Assembly (NCBI RefSeq): GCF_008386695.1
Contig: NZ_VUOC01000003.1
Span: 62,001 to 126,000, forward strand
Reading direction: 5' to 3'
Length of the DNA stretch: 64,000 bases
From: Chitinophaga agrisoli
GTDB lineage: Bacteria; Bacteroidota; Bacteroidia; Chitinophagales; Chitinophagaceae
Within the stretch, counting starts at the first letter, position 1. Each line of letters opens with the position of its first letter. The notes under the pieces were generated by a model. It saw only the letters and a list, made by a program, of their open reading frames with translations, had not been told where the DNA came from and ran no database searches. A program made the position numbers and the translations under genes. Below are positions 41,973 through 50,181 of the stretch, piece after piece.

Positions 41973-44330
41973 ATGTTTAAAAATTTCCTCCGCATTACCT
42001 TGCGCCACTTGTGGAAGAACAAGAGCTATAGTTTTCTGAACATCTTTGGCCTGGCCATCGGCATCACCTGTGCCGGGTTCATTTTCCTTTGGATAGAGGG
42101 GGAGATGAGTGTTGACCAAAGCTATCCCCAGAAGGATCAGCTGTACCGGATCATGACCAACCAAACCTATGACGGCAAGACCCGTGCTTTTAATTCTACT
42201 CCGGGCAAGCTGGCCCAGGCTATAAAAGAAGAGATACCTGGCATTACAGCGTCCTGCCGTATGAGTGGTCACAAGGCCCTTTTTAGCCAGGGAGACAAAT
42301 CGATCTTTGAATGGGGCGGTTATACAGACACCTCCTTCTTTCGCATGTTTGATATACAGTTTACAGAGGGGAATGTCAACGATGCTTTCCGGCAGGTAAA
42401 TTCCGTGGTGTTAACGGAAGAGATGGCACAGCGCTTTTTTGGAACGGCCAGCAATGTAAGGGGCAAAATACTGAAGGTGGATAATAAAACATCCCTGCTG
42501 GTAACCGGCGTGATAAAAGACGTACCGAAAAATGCCACCCTGCAGTTTAGCTGGCTTTCGCCGTTTGAGATCTTTATGCAAACGCATGATTGGTGGCAAT
42601 ACTGGGGCTCTTACAGCGTGTCTACCTATGTTACGCTGCAACCCTCCGCAGATACGGCAAGGATCAACCGGCAGCTCTATGGTTTTATAGAAAAAAGGCA
42701 GGAAGGCGCTACGGCCCGGCCATTTTTATTCAGCATGAACGACTGGCATTTACGCGGCGAGTTTGAAGATGGTAAACAGGTGGGTGGGCGTATTGTATAC
42801 GTACGCATGTTTGGAGTCATTGCCTGGATCATTTTGTTGATTGCCTGTATAAATTTTATGAACCTGGCTACTGCCCGCAGTGAGAAACGGGCCAGGGAAG
42901 TGGGTGTGCGTAAAGTGATGGGCGTAGCCCGCGAAATGCTTACCCTCCAGTTCATAGGGGAAGCCATTACCATGGCCGTGCTGGCGGTGGTCCTTGGCCT
43001 GCTTATTATGTGGACATTGTTGCCGCTGTTTAATACTTTGGTGGAAAGCCCATTGTCACTGGGTCTCAACCAGCCCCGCCACATCCTGTATCTCGTGGGC
43101 ATTGCCCTGTTATGCGGCCTGGTGGCAGGCAGCTACCCGTCTTTATACCTGTCATCCTTTAACCCGGTGGCCGTATTAAAAGGCTTTAAGGCAAAACAGG
43201 GCAGCGCCGCCTGGATCCGCAAAGGCCTGGTGGTTTTCCAGTTTACCACCTCTATTGTGCTGATCGTGAGCACCATCATCATCTACCAGCAGATCCAGCA
43301 TATGCGCCAGCGCGATCTGGGATACGATCAAAGCCATCTTATACAAACGGATATGCCGCCGGAGGTAGCGCCGCATTTTGCCGGCATTAAACAAGACCTG
43401 CTCAATACCGGCGTTGTGGAAGAGGCGGGGCTGGGTAGCGGCGCCATGCTGTACATCAGCAATAACTCCTCCAACTATTCCTGGCAGGGTAAAGATGAAA
43501 ACCAGGATATACTTATCTCCCGCAGGGAAGTATCACCTGGCTTCATGGCTACCTGGGGTCTGCACCTCTCTGCCGGGCGGGATTTTTATACCAACTCCGT
43601 GGCAGACAGCAATAATGTGATCATCACAGAGGCAATGGCAAAGCTGATGGGTAATGGCAACCCTATTGGCAAAACCATCCGGAACGGGGATGATACCTAT
43701 TATGTAACCGGCGTGGTAAAGGATTATGTGTACGGGGATATGTATGGCAAACGCAGCGATCCGGTGATCTTTTATTGCCGGCCCGCAGACGCCGACCAGC
43801 TCTTTATCCGCATTAAGCCGCAGGTACGGCCGGAAGTGGCCATGGAAAAGATCACCGCCGTTATGAAGGCGGATAACCCGGCTTACCCCTTTGTAAGCAG
43901 CTTTGTGGATGAGCAGGTAAATGCGTTCTATACCAGTGAAATACTGATCGGTAAACTGTCACGGGTATTTGCCGTGCTGGCCATTATCATTTCCTGCCTG
44001 GGCCTGTTTGGATTGGCCGCCTATACGGCAGAACGAAGGGTGAAGGAGATAGGCATCCGCAAGGTGCTGGGCGCCAGTGCCGCCGGTATAACCGGTCTGC
44101 TGTCAAAAGATTTCCTGCAGCTGGTGGGCGTAGCTGCCCTTATTGCTTTTCCGCTGGCCTGGTGGGGCATGCATAGCTGGCTACAGCAATATGCCTACCG
44201 GATCAATATCAGCGGCTGGGTATTTGTGGCCACGGCCTTCCTTTGTCTGTTTATTACGCTGCTTACGGTCAGCTTTCAGGCAATTAAGGCGGCCATGGCC
44301 AATCCTATAAAGAGTTTGAGAACAGAATAA
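41973..44330 (+). CDS. MacB/FtsX-type ABC transporter permease
   Basis: A 785-residue inner-membrane protein with the eight-helix double-FtsX layout frequent in Bacteroidota. N-terminal helix after MFKNFLRITLRHLWKNKSYS, a large periplasmic MacB-PCD domain, three helices including REVGVRKVMGV, a second periplasmic domain, and three C-terminal helices with VKEIGIRKVLGAS. The two GVRKV/GIRKV repeats are the usual FtsX coupling motifs. No ATPase gene is adjacent, so the partner must be encoded elsewhere. Function may be peptide or lipoprotein export, or signalling. Convergent with the next gene with a 2-bp gap. Confidence 0.92.
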   Translation: MFKNFLRITLRHLWKNKSYSFLNIFGLAIGITCAGFIFLWIEGEMSVDQSYPQKDQLYRIMTNQTYDGKTRAFNSTPGKLAQAIKEEIPGITASCRMSGHKALFSQGDKSIFEWGGYTDTSFFRMFDIQFTEGNVNDAFRQVNSVVLTEEMAQRFFGTASNVRGKILKVDNKTSLLVTGVIKDVPKNATLQFSWLSPFEIFMQTHDWWQYWGSYSVSTYVTLQPSADTARINRQLYGFIEKRQEGATARPFLFSMNDWHLRGEFEDGKQVGGRIVYVRMFGVIAWIILLIACINFMNLATARSEKRAREVGVRKVMGVAREMLTLQFIGEAITMAVLAVVLGLLIMWTLLPLFNTLVESPLSLGLNQPRHILYLVGIALLCGLVAGSYPSLYLSSFNPVAVLKGFKAKQGSAAWIRKGLVVFQFTTSIVLIVSTIIIYQQIQHMRQRDLGYDQSHLIQTDMPPEVAPHFAGIKQDLLNTGVVEEAGLGSGAMLYISNNSSNYSWQGKDENQDILISRREVSPGFMATWGLHLSAGRDFYTNSVADSNNVIITEAMAKLMGNGNPIGKTIRNGDDTYYVTGVVKDYVYGDMYGKRSDPVIFYCRPADADQLFIRIKPQVRPEVAMEKITAVMKADNPAYPFVSSFVDEQVNAFYTSEILIGKLSRVFAVLAIIISCLGLFGLAAYTAERRVKEIGIRKVLGASAAGITGLLSKDFLQLVGVAALIAFPLAWWGMHSWLQQYAYRINISGWVFVATAFLCLFITLLTVSFQAIKAAMANPIKSLRTE

Positions 44331-44332
44331 AC

Positions 44333-45448
44333 TTATTGCTGGGGGGCGGTTTTAAAGGATACTTTTTCTACTACTACCCCCAGCTTTTTTAAGGCGGAAT
44401 GATCGGTCTTTACCTTTTTGTCGCCGGTTACCTGGTCGTACAGTTTGGGATCGCCGGTGTTTACCGCTTTAAATTGCAGGGTAACGCCCTTGCCATCCAT
44501 CTGGCCGCCTTCCCAACTGTCTACCAGCCCGCCGTTAGCCCACTCAAAAGCATTGATGCGGAAATTGCGGCCGTTGATCTTTACAATCTTCTCCAGCGGG
44601 TCGCCTACTTTAATGCCAAAAGGAGATTTCCATTTGGCGTTTTCCCCTACAAACGATACGGTCTTGCTTTTATCGTTGTTAAAGATCACTTCCATCTGGT
44701 TATCAGTATCAGGGAACACGTACCAGGCCGGGCCAAGATCGTTGCCCTCAAAATCCTGCGCGTTATGGGTAGTTACATGGTCTTTACCGTATTTCTCCAC
44801 CAGTTGATCTGGGGTGGCTAAAGGGAAGATATTGCGCACATCCCAGTCATACGGATCTTCTACCGGCGCTGCGGGGGCAGGCGTGGCAGCAGCGGTTGTT
44901 GGCGTGCTGGCAGCGGGTGTGGTAGCCGTGGCGGTATTTCCGGTCGTAGCGGGTGTGCTGGCGGTGGCGGCAGGCGCTGTAGCAGTTGCCGGCGCTGGTG
45001 TGGGGGCCGGGTTAGCCGGTACGGTGGCCATTTGTCCGCTCTTGATCAGGGTAGCCTTTTCTTCCTGCAGTTCTTTGGCTTCTCCCTTGAACTTATTTAC
45101 CGTGTAGGTAGCTATCGGGAAAACGTTGTTGCTTTGCAGGTTCATGCTGCGCAGGTTGGCAATCAACGTTTGACGGTTGCAATCACTGTATTGGTACAGG
45201 TATTTGAGTGCGGCGTCCAGTGCGGCAGGGTCTTTTTTCAGCTCCACCATCGTCTTGTCTATCTCCAGGCCGCCGGCGCCGCTGCGCGACATCTGATCTG
45301 TTACAAACACCATTATCGGATCATTCTTCTGGTTGAACCGCTCCGCGGCCCTGGTGGAAAAATCGTCTGCAATGGCGTCGGCCAGCTTGGTCTGGGCACT
45401 TACTATCAACGGGAAAAAAAGCGCGGCCAATACTAAAATCCTTTTCAT
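44333..45448 (-). CDS. Unknown secreted protein with Ala/Thr/Pro-rich linker
   Basis: A 371-residue protein I do not recognise. Signal peptide to about residue 18; an N-terminal helical part (~20-140); a low-complexity linker of Ala, Thr, Pro and a few Val/Ser (~143-195); and a C-terminal beta-rich domain (~200-365) with WYVFPDTDNQMEVIFNND and FGIKVGDPLEKIVKING, the latter similar in style to periplasmic domains that recognise ligands. The linker would keep the two domains apart. It is not clearly part of the lanthipeptide locus, which begins 165 bp further on in the same direction. Confidence 0.7.
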   Translation of the reverse strand: MKRILVLAALFFPLIVSAQTKLADAIADDFSTRAAERFNQKNDPIMVFVTDQMSRSGAGGLEIDKTMVELKKDPAALDAALKYLYQYSDCNRQTLIANLRSMNLQSNNVFPIATYTVNKFKGEAKELQEEKATLIKSGQMATVPANPAPTPAPATATAPAATASTPATTGNTATATTPAASTPTTAAATPAPAAPVEDPYDWDVRNIFPLATPDQLVEKYGKDHVTTHNAQDFEGNDLGPAWYVFPDTDNQMEVIFNNDKSKTVSFVGENAKWKSPFGIKVGDPLEKIVKINGRNFRINAFEWANGGLVDSWEGGQMDGKGVTLQFKAVNTGDPKLYDQVTGDKKVKTDHSALKKLGVVVEKVSFKTAPQQ

Positions 45449-45613
45449 GTGAGATGGATTGAATCGTTAGTTGTCTGTTGTTTGTCCTCAGTTAACGGCC
45501 ATTACTGACAGCATATGGGCATTTACCCGGCCTGATCAGCAACAGCCCGCTGCTGTCTAATTTCTATAAACGTTTCCGTGCTTACTAAATTATGTAATAT
45601 TTCCCGATGTAGA

Positions 45614-46051
45614 TCATTCCTCAGAAATTGGCTCCAGCATCAGCACCACCCCTTTTTCCCCGTCTTCCGTCCAGCTTCTCAGGAAAGTGGCCTTATCTAC
45701 CCGCATCAGCCCGCGCTCCGGATCGGCGATCTGGATCTTGCTGCCCGGTTTGTCGGGGGAGTAATCCTGGGGCGGGATCACTACAAAATGGTTCTTATTC
45801 CAAAGCACAATACAGGGCAGGGGCGTTTCATTGTCCAGCTCCTCAAAGGTCACAGAGGCGGCCAGGGTATTAAATCCTATCTTTTCCGCCGCTTCCCGCA
45901 GGTGCAGTACCGAGGTGCCATAATCCGTGAGCCGGGTAAGCTCCTTTAGCGCTTTGGGCGTATAGCGCTTGCCGTAATGTTTGGCTACCATCCGCAGGCA
46001 GGTAGGCCCGCAATCCATTGGTTCCGACTGTTTATAGATAGTAAAGGCCAT
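45614..46051 (-). CDS. Stand-alone C39-type leader peptidase of the lanthipeptide locus
   Basis: A 145-residue peptidase C39 domain with all catalytic positions: Gln8, Cys14 in MDCGPTC, His88 in NKNHFVV and Asp110 in IADPERG. C39 domains cleave after double-glycine leader motifs and are usually fused to an ABC exporter; here the protein ends after the peptidase domain and no membrane or ATPase part follows. It starts 3 bp after the LanB gene, so both are in one operon. All three precursors encoded on the other side end their leaders in Gly-Gly, so it is the probable leader protease. Because it has no signal peptide, it should act in the cytoplasm or with an exporter encoded elsewhere. Confidence 0.88.
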   Translation of the reverse strand: MAFTIYKQSEPMDCGPTCLRMVAKHYGKRYTPKALKELTRLTDYGTSVLHLREAAEKIGFNTLAASVTFEELDNETPLPCIVLWNKNHFVVIPPQDYSPDKPGSKIQIADPERGLMRVDKATFLRSWTEDGEKGVVLMLEPISEE

Positions 46052-46054
46052 AGT

Positions 46055-49000
46055 TTACTTTGGTACTTGCTGTAATTGTTTCTTCCGGATGGCCAGCTGC
46101 GAGTCATAATGCCGGCTCAGGAAATGATAGATCACCAGCTCATGTTTACGGTGGTTGGAGAGCAGCAGCCGGTTCAGGAACATATGGATATAGCTGGTCA
46201 GCTGGTCATGCACAGCAAGGCCGCTTTGCGCTACCCGCTCACTGATCCTCATGGAGCGCAGGGTAAAGATGGCGATGGCTTCTTCCAGCCCGTTCTCCGC
46301 ATCCTGCTCCGGGTCCAGTATGCTGCCCAGGCGCCGCATATGGCCCCGGTGTTTATCATTCAGCTTGGTTTGCAGCGCTTTGTTGCCGCCAAACTCCCGG
46401 AAAAAGGCCTGCTGCATATTTTTCAACATCGCCGCTTTACCAGCCAGATCATACCCCAGATCCTGCAGCAGCATATCAATGCCCCGCGCGCCCAGCAACC
46501 AGCGGTAAGTTTCGCCTTCTTCCCCTTCCAGCAGGTCTATACAATCCAGCACCGCCTGACTGTCGTAGTGGAAAATATCCTCGCTCAGCTCCATAGTGGC
46601 AGCGCCATAACGTTCTATCTCCCGCTCATAGGTATCTGTTTGCAGCTTATAGGCCAGCCCGCTGTCAAGGAAGGGCTGCAGGGCGTTATAGAGCTTTTCC
46701 AGTACCGTTTTCCAGAAATCTGTATGGGTGGCATGGTGGAACCGCAGGCGGATATGATGGCCCGGGTCCGTATAACGCAAAAAGAACCATTTGTCAATCA
46801 CACCTTCTTCGGTAAGCTCCGCGATCAGCGGCCGCAGGGCAGTTTTCAGGATCTTTTCCGCGCTGCTGGTGCCGCAGTATATTTTTACGTACAGCCACTC
46901 GCTGCCGGTAACAAAACGGCGGGCGGGTAACGGCTTTTCCTTGTCCTGTGCTATGGGAACGGAGGGCCTGTCTTTATCAGCCGTACGGTGCAGCGGCAGG
47001 ATCACTTCATTGGTATAACTCCCCTGGTCGCCGGTTACCCAGCAGTTATCCGCGCCCAGGAATTCATGCAGCATGACTGCTTCTTTTTTGATGAGGGTCT
47101 GGGCCAGGATATGCAGGCAGGCTATATTCTCCATATCAATGAACAGCTCATTATCACCTTCCGCGATCACCAGGTAACGGGGCAGCTGCCGTTGCGCGCG
47201 GATGCCGGTAAATAAAGCCATGTAATCCGGCAGGGCGCCGCCTTTTTTATCGGGCGTTTCCAGGCCCGGACAATCATTTTTATGCAGTACCCAGGAGCAT
47301 TTGCTCAGAACGATCCGCCCGTAACGCACGCGGGGTAAAAACGGCTCTTTGGATAAATGGTCCCAGCTCCAGTACATACCCGTATGTAACTGATGATACT
47401 GCAGATCGCACAGGAATTTATACGCCGGTAATCCACCCCGGTAATTATGCGCTGTGCTTAGGCGGGGTATCACCCGCTTATTAAAACGCCGGGAGCGCAG
47501 TATAACGGTGTTATTTTGCACGCTCACCATCAGGTCTGTTAAAGGTAACTGATGGCTGGCAGGCACACTGCCATTACCCAGGTACACAATTTCGTAGTCG
47601 CGTAGCTGTGGCCGCAGCAGTATATTGCCTACGCGGGCCTCCGGCAGGTGTATGATCTCCGCGTAGAGGTAATCCGGGTGCTGTTGCGCTTCTTCATCTA
47701 AACAGGCCCTTACCTTCTCTGTCAGGCCGGCATCGCCATGGCAGAACCTGCCCAGCAGGTTGGCGGCGGAAGGGCCGTTACAGGTGCTCAGGTCAAACAG
47801 GAAATCGCCGGCGTCTACATCCGCCGCGCTTTTGCCCAGCAGGCTGCCCATCAGGTACATACTGTCCGGCAGGTCTGGCGTATCTGTTTCTTTGAGCTCT
47901 TCCAGGTCCTTATCCGTTAATACGATCTCTGTTTTATTATGCTGCAGGCATTCCCGCAGTTGTTTCAACCGGAAATCATGCAGTTTGCTCCAGGAAATGG
48001 TATTGTTGCTGCTTTCCGGTGCTATGTAGATATCGTCTACCAGGGGCGTATGGTCTGCCTGCCCGCCGCTATGGCCGGCATAGCCAATACCGGCTTCGGC
48101 GTCCAGGACAATGGTAAGGGGTACTTCCTGTTCCTCGTAGCGCTCCCGGAAAGCCTGGCAGAATTGCTGGATGTCCGGATTATTCATCCGTTTGGACAGT
48201 TTCCATAAAGGCGTAAGCTCCGCCTGCAATGTATCTACCAATGTATGGCTAAGGGTGTTCTGTGTGGTGGCCAGGAACAGGTCCGCTTGCACCAGGTCCT
48301 TACTGTTGGTATCCGGCAGTAATTCCTTTACCAGCGCATGGGTTTGCAGGTATTTTTCCGTAGTGGCGGTTGGGTCCTGCAACAGGGTCCGGATCCGTTG
48401 CAGACTGGTTGTCAGCGCTGCTGTATGCTGCAGCCCTTGCAGCCGGTTTATAAGCCGGTCAAAGAACTCATCTCCCGTAACGGTAGGTTCCAGCTCGCTT
48501 ACCAGTAGCTGGCTATCGCTTAATTCCTGTATAAATTCACGGGCTTCCTCCATTGATATATCATCATCCGTGATACAATCACATAACTGCTGCAGGGTAG
48601 CGCCAGGTGTGGCGGTATGGATGATCTTTTGGAGGTACTCCGTACAGTCTACGGAGGTAAGATCATAATACCGGAATTTATTCTGAATAGAATAGGCGGC
48701 GTAGCGATAGCTATCGCCTATACGGTATAGTGAATTATTGGGATAATAGACCAGCTGTTCCTGTATGGCCGGTATGCGGGTGATCATAGCGGCCAGCTCC
48801 GCTACATAGTTCATATCCAGCCGGCAATGTTTTTTATGCTGTTCCATGGGCCCAAGCGTTACCTGGGTTGTTGGTCCTAACTGTCCGGTGGCGCAGCCTG
48901 CAAACAGCCCGTACGGGGTGCAGCGGGTGCACATCCGCAGCAGGTAACGGTACAGGGAAGCGGTGAGTTTGTTCACTTCCTTTTCTGCCTTTAACTCGCC

Positions 49001-49192
49001 ATCCTGCCATTTGCGCAGCTCCTGGAATAATTCCGGGGAGGCAATATAAATGGCTTCCAGCAGGTAAGGGTCCTTAAATAACGTTTGCAACCGCTCCCTT
49101 AACTGCGGCCAGGAAATACCATTGAATTGCTGGAGGAACTGCAGGGGTAACAGGGGTGTTCTGATCAGGTAAAAATCTTTAGCAGCTATCAT
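46055..49192 (-). CDS. lanB: Class I lanthipeptide dehydratase (LanB), full length
   Basis: A 1045-residue LanB. The N-terminal glutamylation domain is marked by MCTRCTPYGLFAGCATG (about residue 91-107) and the LPDSMYLMGSLLG segment further in. The C-terminal elimination domain (SpaB_C type, from about 775) has EWLYVKIYCG and the WFFLRYTDPGHHIRLRFHH motif. It would use glutamyl-tRNA to glutamylate Ser/Thr of the precursor cores and then eliminate to dehydroalanine/dehydrobutyrine. Both domains are on one chain, unlike split LanB systems. It is divergent from the precursor genes with a 224-bp promoter region between. Confidence 0.93.
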   Translation of the reverse strand: MIAAKDFYLIRTPLLPLQFLQQFNGISWPQLRERLQTLFKDPYLLEAIYIASPELFQELRKWQDGELKAEKEVNKLTASLYRYLLRMCTRCTPYGLFAGCATGQLGPTTQVTLGPMEQHKKHCRLDMNYVAELAAMITRIPAIQEQLVYYPNNSLYRIGDSYRYAAYSIQNKFRYYDLTSVDCTEYLQKIIHTATPGATLQQLCDCITDDDISMEEAREFIQELSDSQLLVSELEPTVTGDEFFDRLINRLQGLQHTAALTTSLQRIRTLLQDPTATTEKYLQTHALVKELLPDTNSKDLVQADLFLATTQNTLSHTLVDTLQAELTPLWKLSKRMNNPDIQQFCQAFRERYEEQEVPLTIVLDAEAGIGYAGHSGGQADHTPLVDDIYIAPESSNNTISWSKLHDFRLKQLRECLQHNKTEIVLTDKDLEELKETDTPDLPDSMYLMGSLLGKSAADVDAGDFLFDLSTCNGPSAANLLGRFCHGDAGLTEKVRACLDEEAQQHPDYLYAEIIHLPEARVGNILLRPQLRDYEIVYLGNGSVPASHQLPLTDLMVSVQNNTVILRSRRFNKRVIPRLSTAHNYRGGLPAYKFLCDLQYHQLHTGMYWSWDHLSKEPFLPRVRYGRIVLSKCSWVLHKNDCPGLETPDKKGGALPDYMALFTGIRAQRQLPRYLVIAEGDNELFIDMENIACLHILAQTLIKKEAVMLHEFLGADNCWVTGDQGSYTNEVILPLHRTADKDRPSVPIAQDKEKPLPARRFVTGSEWLYVKIYCGTSSAEKILKTALRPLIAELTEEGVIDKWFFLRYTDPGHHIRLRFHHATHTDFWKTVLEKLYNALQPFLDSGLAYKLQTDTYEREIERYGAATMELSEDIFHYDSQAVLDCIDLLEGEEGETYRWLLGARGIDMLLQDLGYDLAGKAAMLKNMQQAFFREFGGNKALQTKLNDKHRGHMRRLGSILDPEQDAENGLEEAIAIFTLRSMRISERVAQSGLAVHDQLTSYIHMFLNRLLLSNHRKHELVIYHFLSRHYDSQLAIRKKQLQQVPK

Positions 49193-49250
49193 GAGGCGTA
49201 CAAAATTGGAAAGATAAAATACGAAAATTACCGCATTTACGGAAAGACGG

Positions 49251-49277
49251 ATATCCCCTTAAACAGGGATATTTTTT
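49251..49277. terminator. Hairpin with T-run in the lanB/lanA divergent region
   Basis: ATATCCC (49251-49257) pairs with GGGATAT (49266-49272), 8-nt loop, followed by six T on the plus strand. No plus-strand gene precedes it, so it may be a leader attenuator or may isolate the two divergent transcripts. Confidence 0.45.
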
Positions 49278-49416
49278 GTGCAGATTCTTACTTACTTTTA
49301 ATGATCCTGTAATGCCATTAAGGAACCATGAGAAAAACGCGCCCTCAATAAGTTAACACGCAACAAAACGTACCTGTAGATACTTTTTATTTCTTAAATC
49401 TAAACTGTAAGCCATC

Positions 49417-49575
49417 ATGAAAAAAAGAATGGAAAAAAAACTGACCCTGGGCAAGCTTAAGATCGCCAAATTAAGCCATGAATCCCAGGCAGCATTGCAA
49501 GGCGGCGCAGCCAGACCTACTTATACTGGTTGCAGCTTTTACAAATGTCCTCCGCCCCCGGCCGGACAACAGTAA
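49417..49575 (+). CDS. lanA1: Class I lanthipeptide precursor 1 (LanA1), proline-tailed
   Basis: A 52-residue precursor too short for ordinary gene calling. The 30-residue leader has the conserved block KKLTLGKLKIAKLS and ends in Gly-Gly. The 22-residue core has Thr5, Thr7 and Ser10 before Cys9 and Cys14 (core numbering), enough for two (methyl)lanthionine rings such as Ser10-Cys14, and then a distinctive CPPPPAGQQ tail without residues to modify. It is the first of three tandem precursors next to LanC and divergent from LanB. An alternative start is the methionine at residue 5. Confidence 0.9.
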   Translation: MKKRMEKKLTLGKLKIAKLSHESQAALQGGAARPTYTGCSFYKCPPPPAGQQ

Positions 49576-49597
49576 ACGGTTCTCTATGTATTGAATA

Positions 49598-49627
49598 GAA
49601 AGTCCGCCCAGCCAGTGGTGGGCTTTC
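49598..49627 (+). terminator. Hairpin between precursor genes 1 and 2
   Basis: An 11-bp stem with two G-U wobbles (49598-49608 with 49617-49627), 8-nt loop, followed by ACTTTT. It begins 23 bp after lanA1 and may be an attenuator that sets the ratio of precursor 1 to the rest. Confidence 0.55.
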
Positions 49628-49663
49628 ACTTTTAAGTATCACTTCATTTAAACCCTGCATTCC

Positions 49664-49843
49664 ATGAAAAAAGCAAACGCTAAGAAACTCACGCTAGGAA
49701 AGATCAGGATCGCCAGCCTAAGCAATACGATACAGGCAGATATTAAAGGTGGCGCACAACGGAGCGCTGCCTGCATCTCCAGACCCATTACCTGCCTTAG
49801 CCAGGGTAATACCCTGTGCAGCGAAGATGTATGCAGGTATTAA
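49664..49843 (+). CDS. lanA2: Class I lanthipeptide precursor 2 (LanA2)
   Basis: A 59-residue precursor. The leader again has 30 residues, with KKLTLGKIRIASLS and a final Gly-Gly. The 29-residue core has four cysteines (7, 14, 22, 27) and six Ser/Thr. Its last 15 residues, LSQGNTLCSEDVCRY, align with the end of precursor 3, so the two share a common ring module. The N-terminal half of the core is unique. It is not visible as an ORF of 60 codons and was found by reading the frame between the longer calls. Confidence 0.9.
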   Translation: MKKANAKKLTLGKIRIASLSNTIQADIKGGAQRSAACISRPITCLSQGNTLCSEDVCRY

Positions 49844-49877
49844 CCCGGTTTATTTTTCACCTCAAAACTGTATCCAC

Positions 49878-50075
49878 ATGAAAAAGCGAGCAGAGAAAAA
49901 GCTGAGCCTGGGCAAGATCAGAGTGGCCAGCTTAAGCAGATCAAAACAGGAAATGCTGCACGGCGGCATGGCGCTCACCGCAGGTACCTGCAGCGTGCTT
50001 TGCACCCGCCGTATATGCACTGACAACATCAGCCAGGGTGCTGAAGTATGCAGTGAAGACTCCTGCCGTTTCTAA
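49878..50075 (+). CDS. lanA3: Class I lanthipeptide precursor 3 (LanA3)
   Basis: A 65-residue precursor with leader KKLSLGKIRVASLS and Gly-Gly at residues 29-30. The 35-residue core has five cysteines (8, 12, 17, 28, 33) and eight Ser/Thr, ending ISQGAEVCSEDSCRF, which matches the end of precursor 2. An in-frame GTG at 49749 lies inside lanA2 and would add 43 unrelated residues; ATG 49878 gives a leader of exactly the same length as the other two and is taken as the start. Confidence 0.92.
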   Translation: MKKRAEKKLSLGKIRVASLSRSKQEMLHGGMALTAGTCSVLCTRRICTDNISQGAEVCSEDSCRF

Positions 50076-50088
50076 TTAAACTTAAAAA

Positions 50089-50167
50089 GGTCCGTAGCGC
50101 AAACCCGGCAGCAGGCGGCCGTTTAACAGGTACGATTGGCGCCGGCAGCAGGCAACCGCTGCGGACC
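50089..50167 (+). ncRNA. Structured leader between lanA3 and lanC (long-range stem with internal direct repeat)
   Basis: GGTCCGTAGCG (50089-50099) pairs with CGCTGCGGACC (50157-50167) over 11 positions, one of them a G-U wobble. The loop holds two exact copies of CCGGCAGCAGGC (50105-50116 and 50142-50153). Placed 14 bp after the last precursor gene and ending 14 bp before the lanC start, it is a candidate RNA element that lowers lanC expression relative to the precursors. Confidence 0.5.
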
Positions 50168-50181
50168 GTTTAAATATATAT

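Noticed and set aside
44814-45107. Hydrophobic 97-residue frame resembling a membrane peptide
   Set aside because: It is the complement of the Ala/Thr/Pro-rich linker; the Val/Ala/Gly-rich character follows from that low-complexity DNA.
46076-46930. 284-codon open frame on the plus strand
   Set aside because: Antisense shadow of the LanB gene, without family features.
49749-49877. Upstream extension of precursor 3 from GTG 49749
   Set aside because: It lies inside precursor 2 in another frame and would break the equal 30-residue leader length shared by all three precursors.
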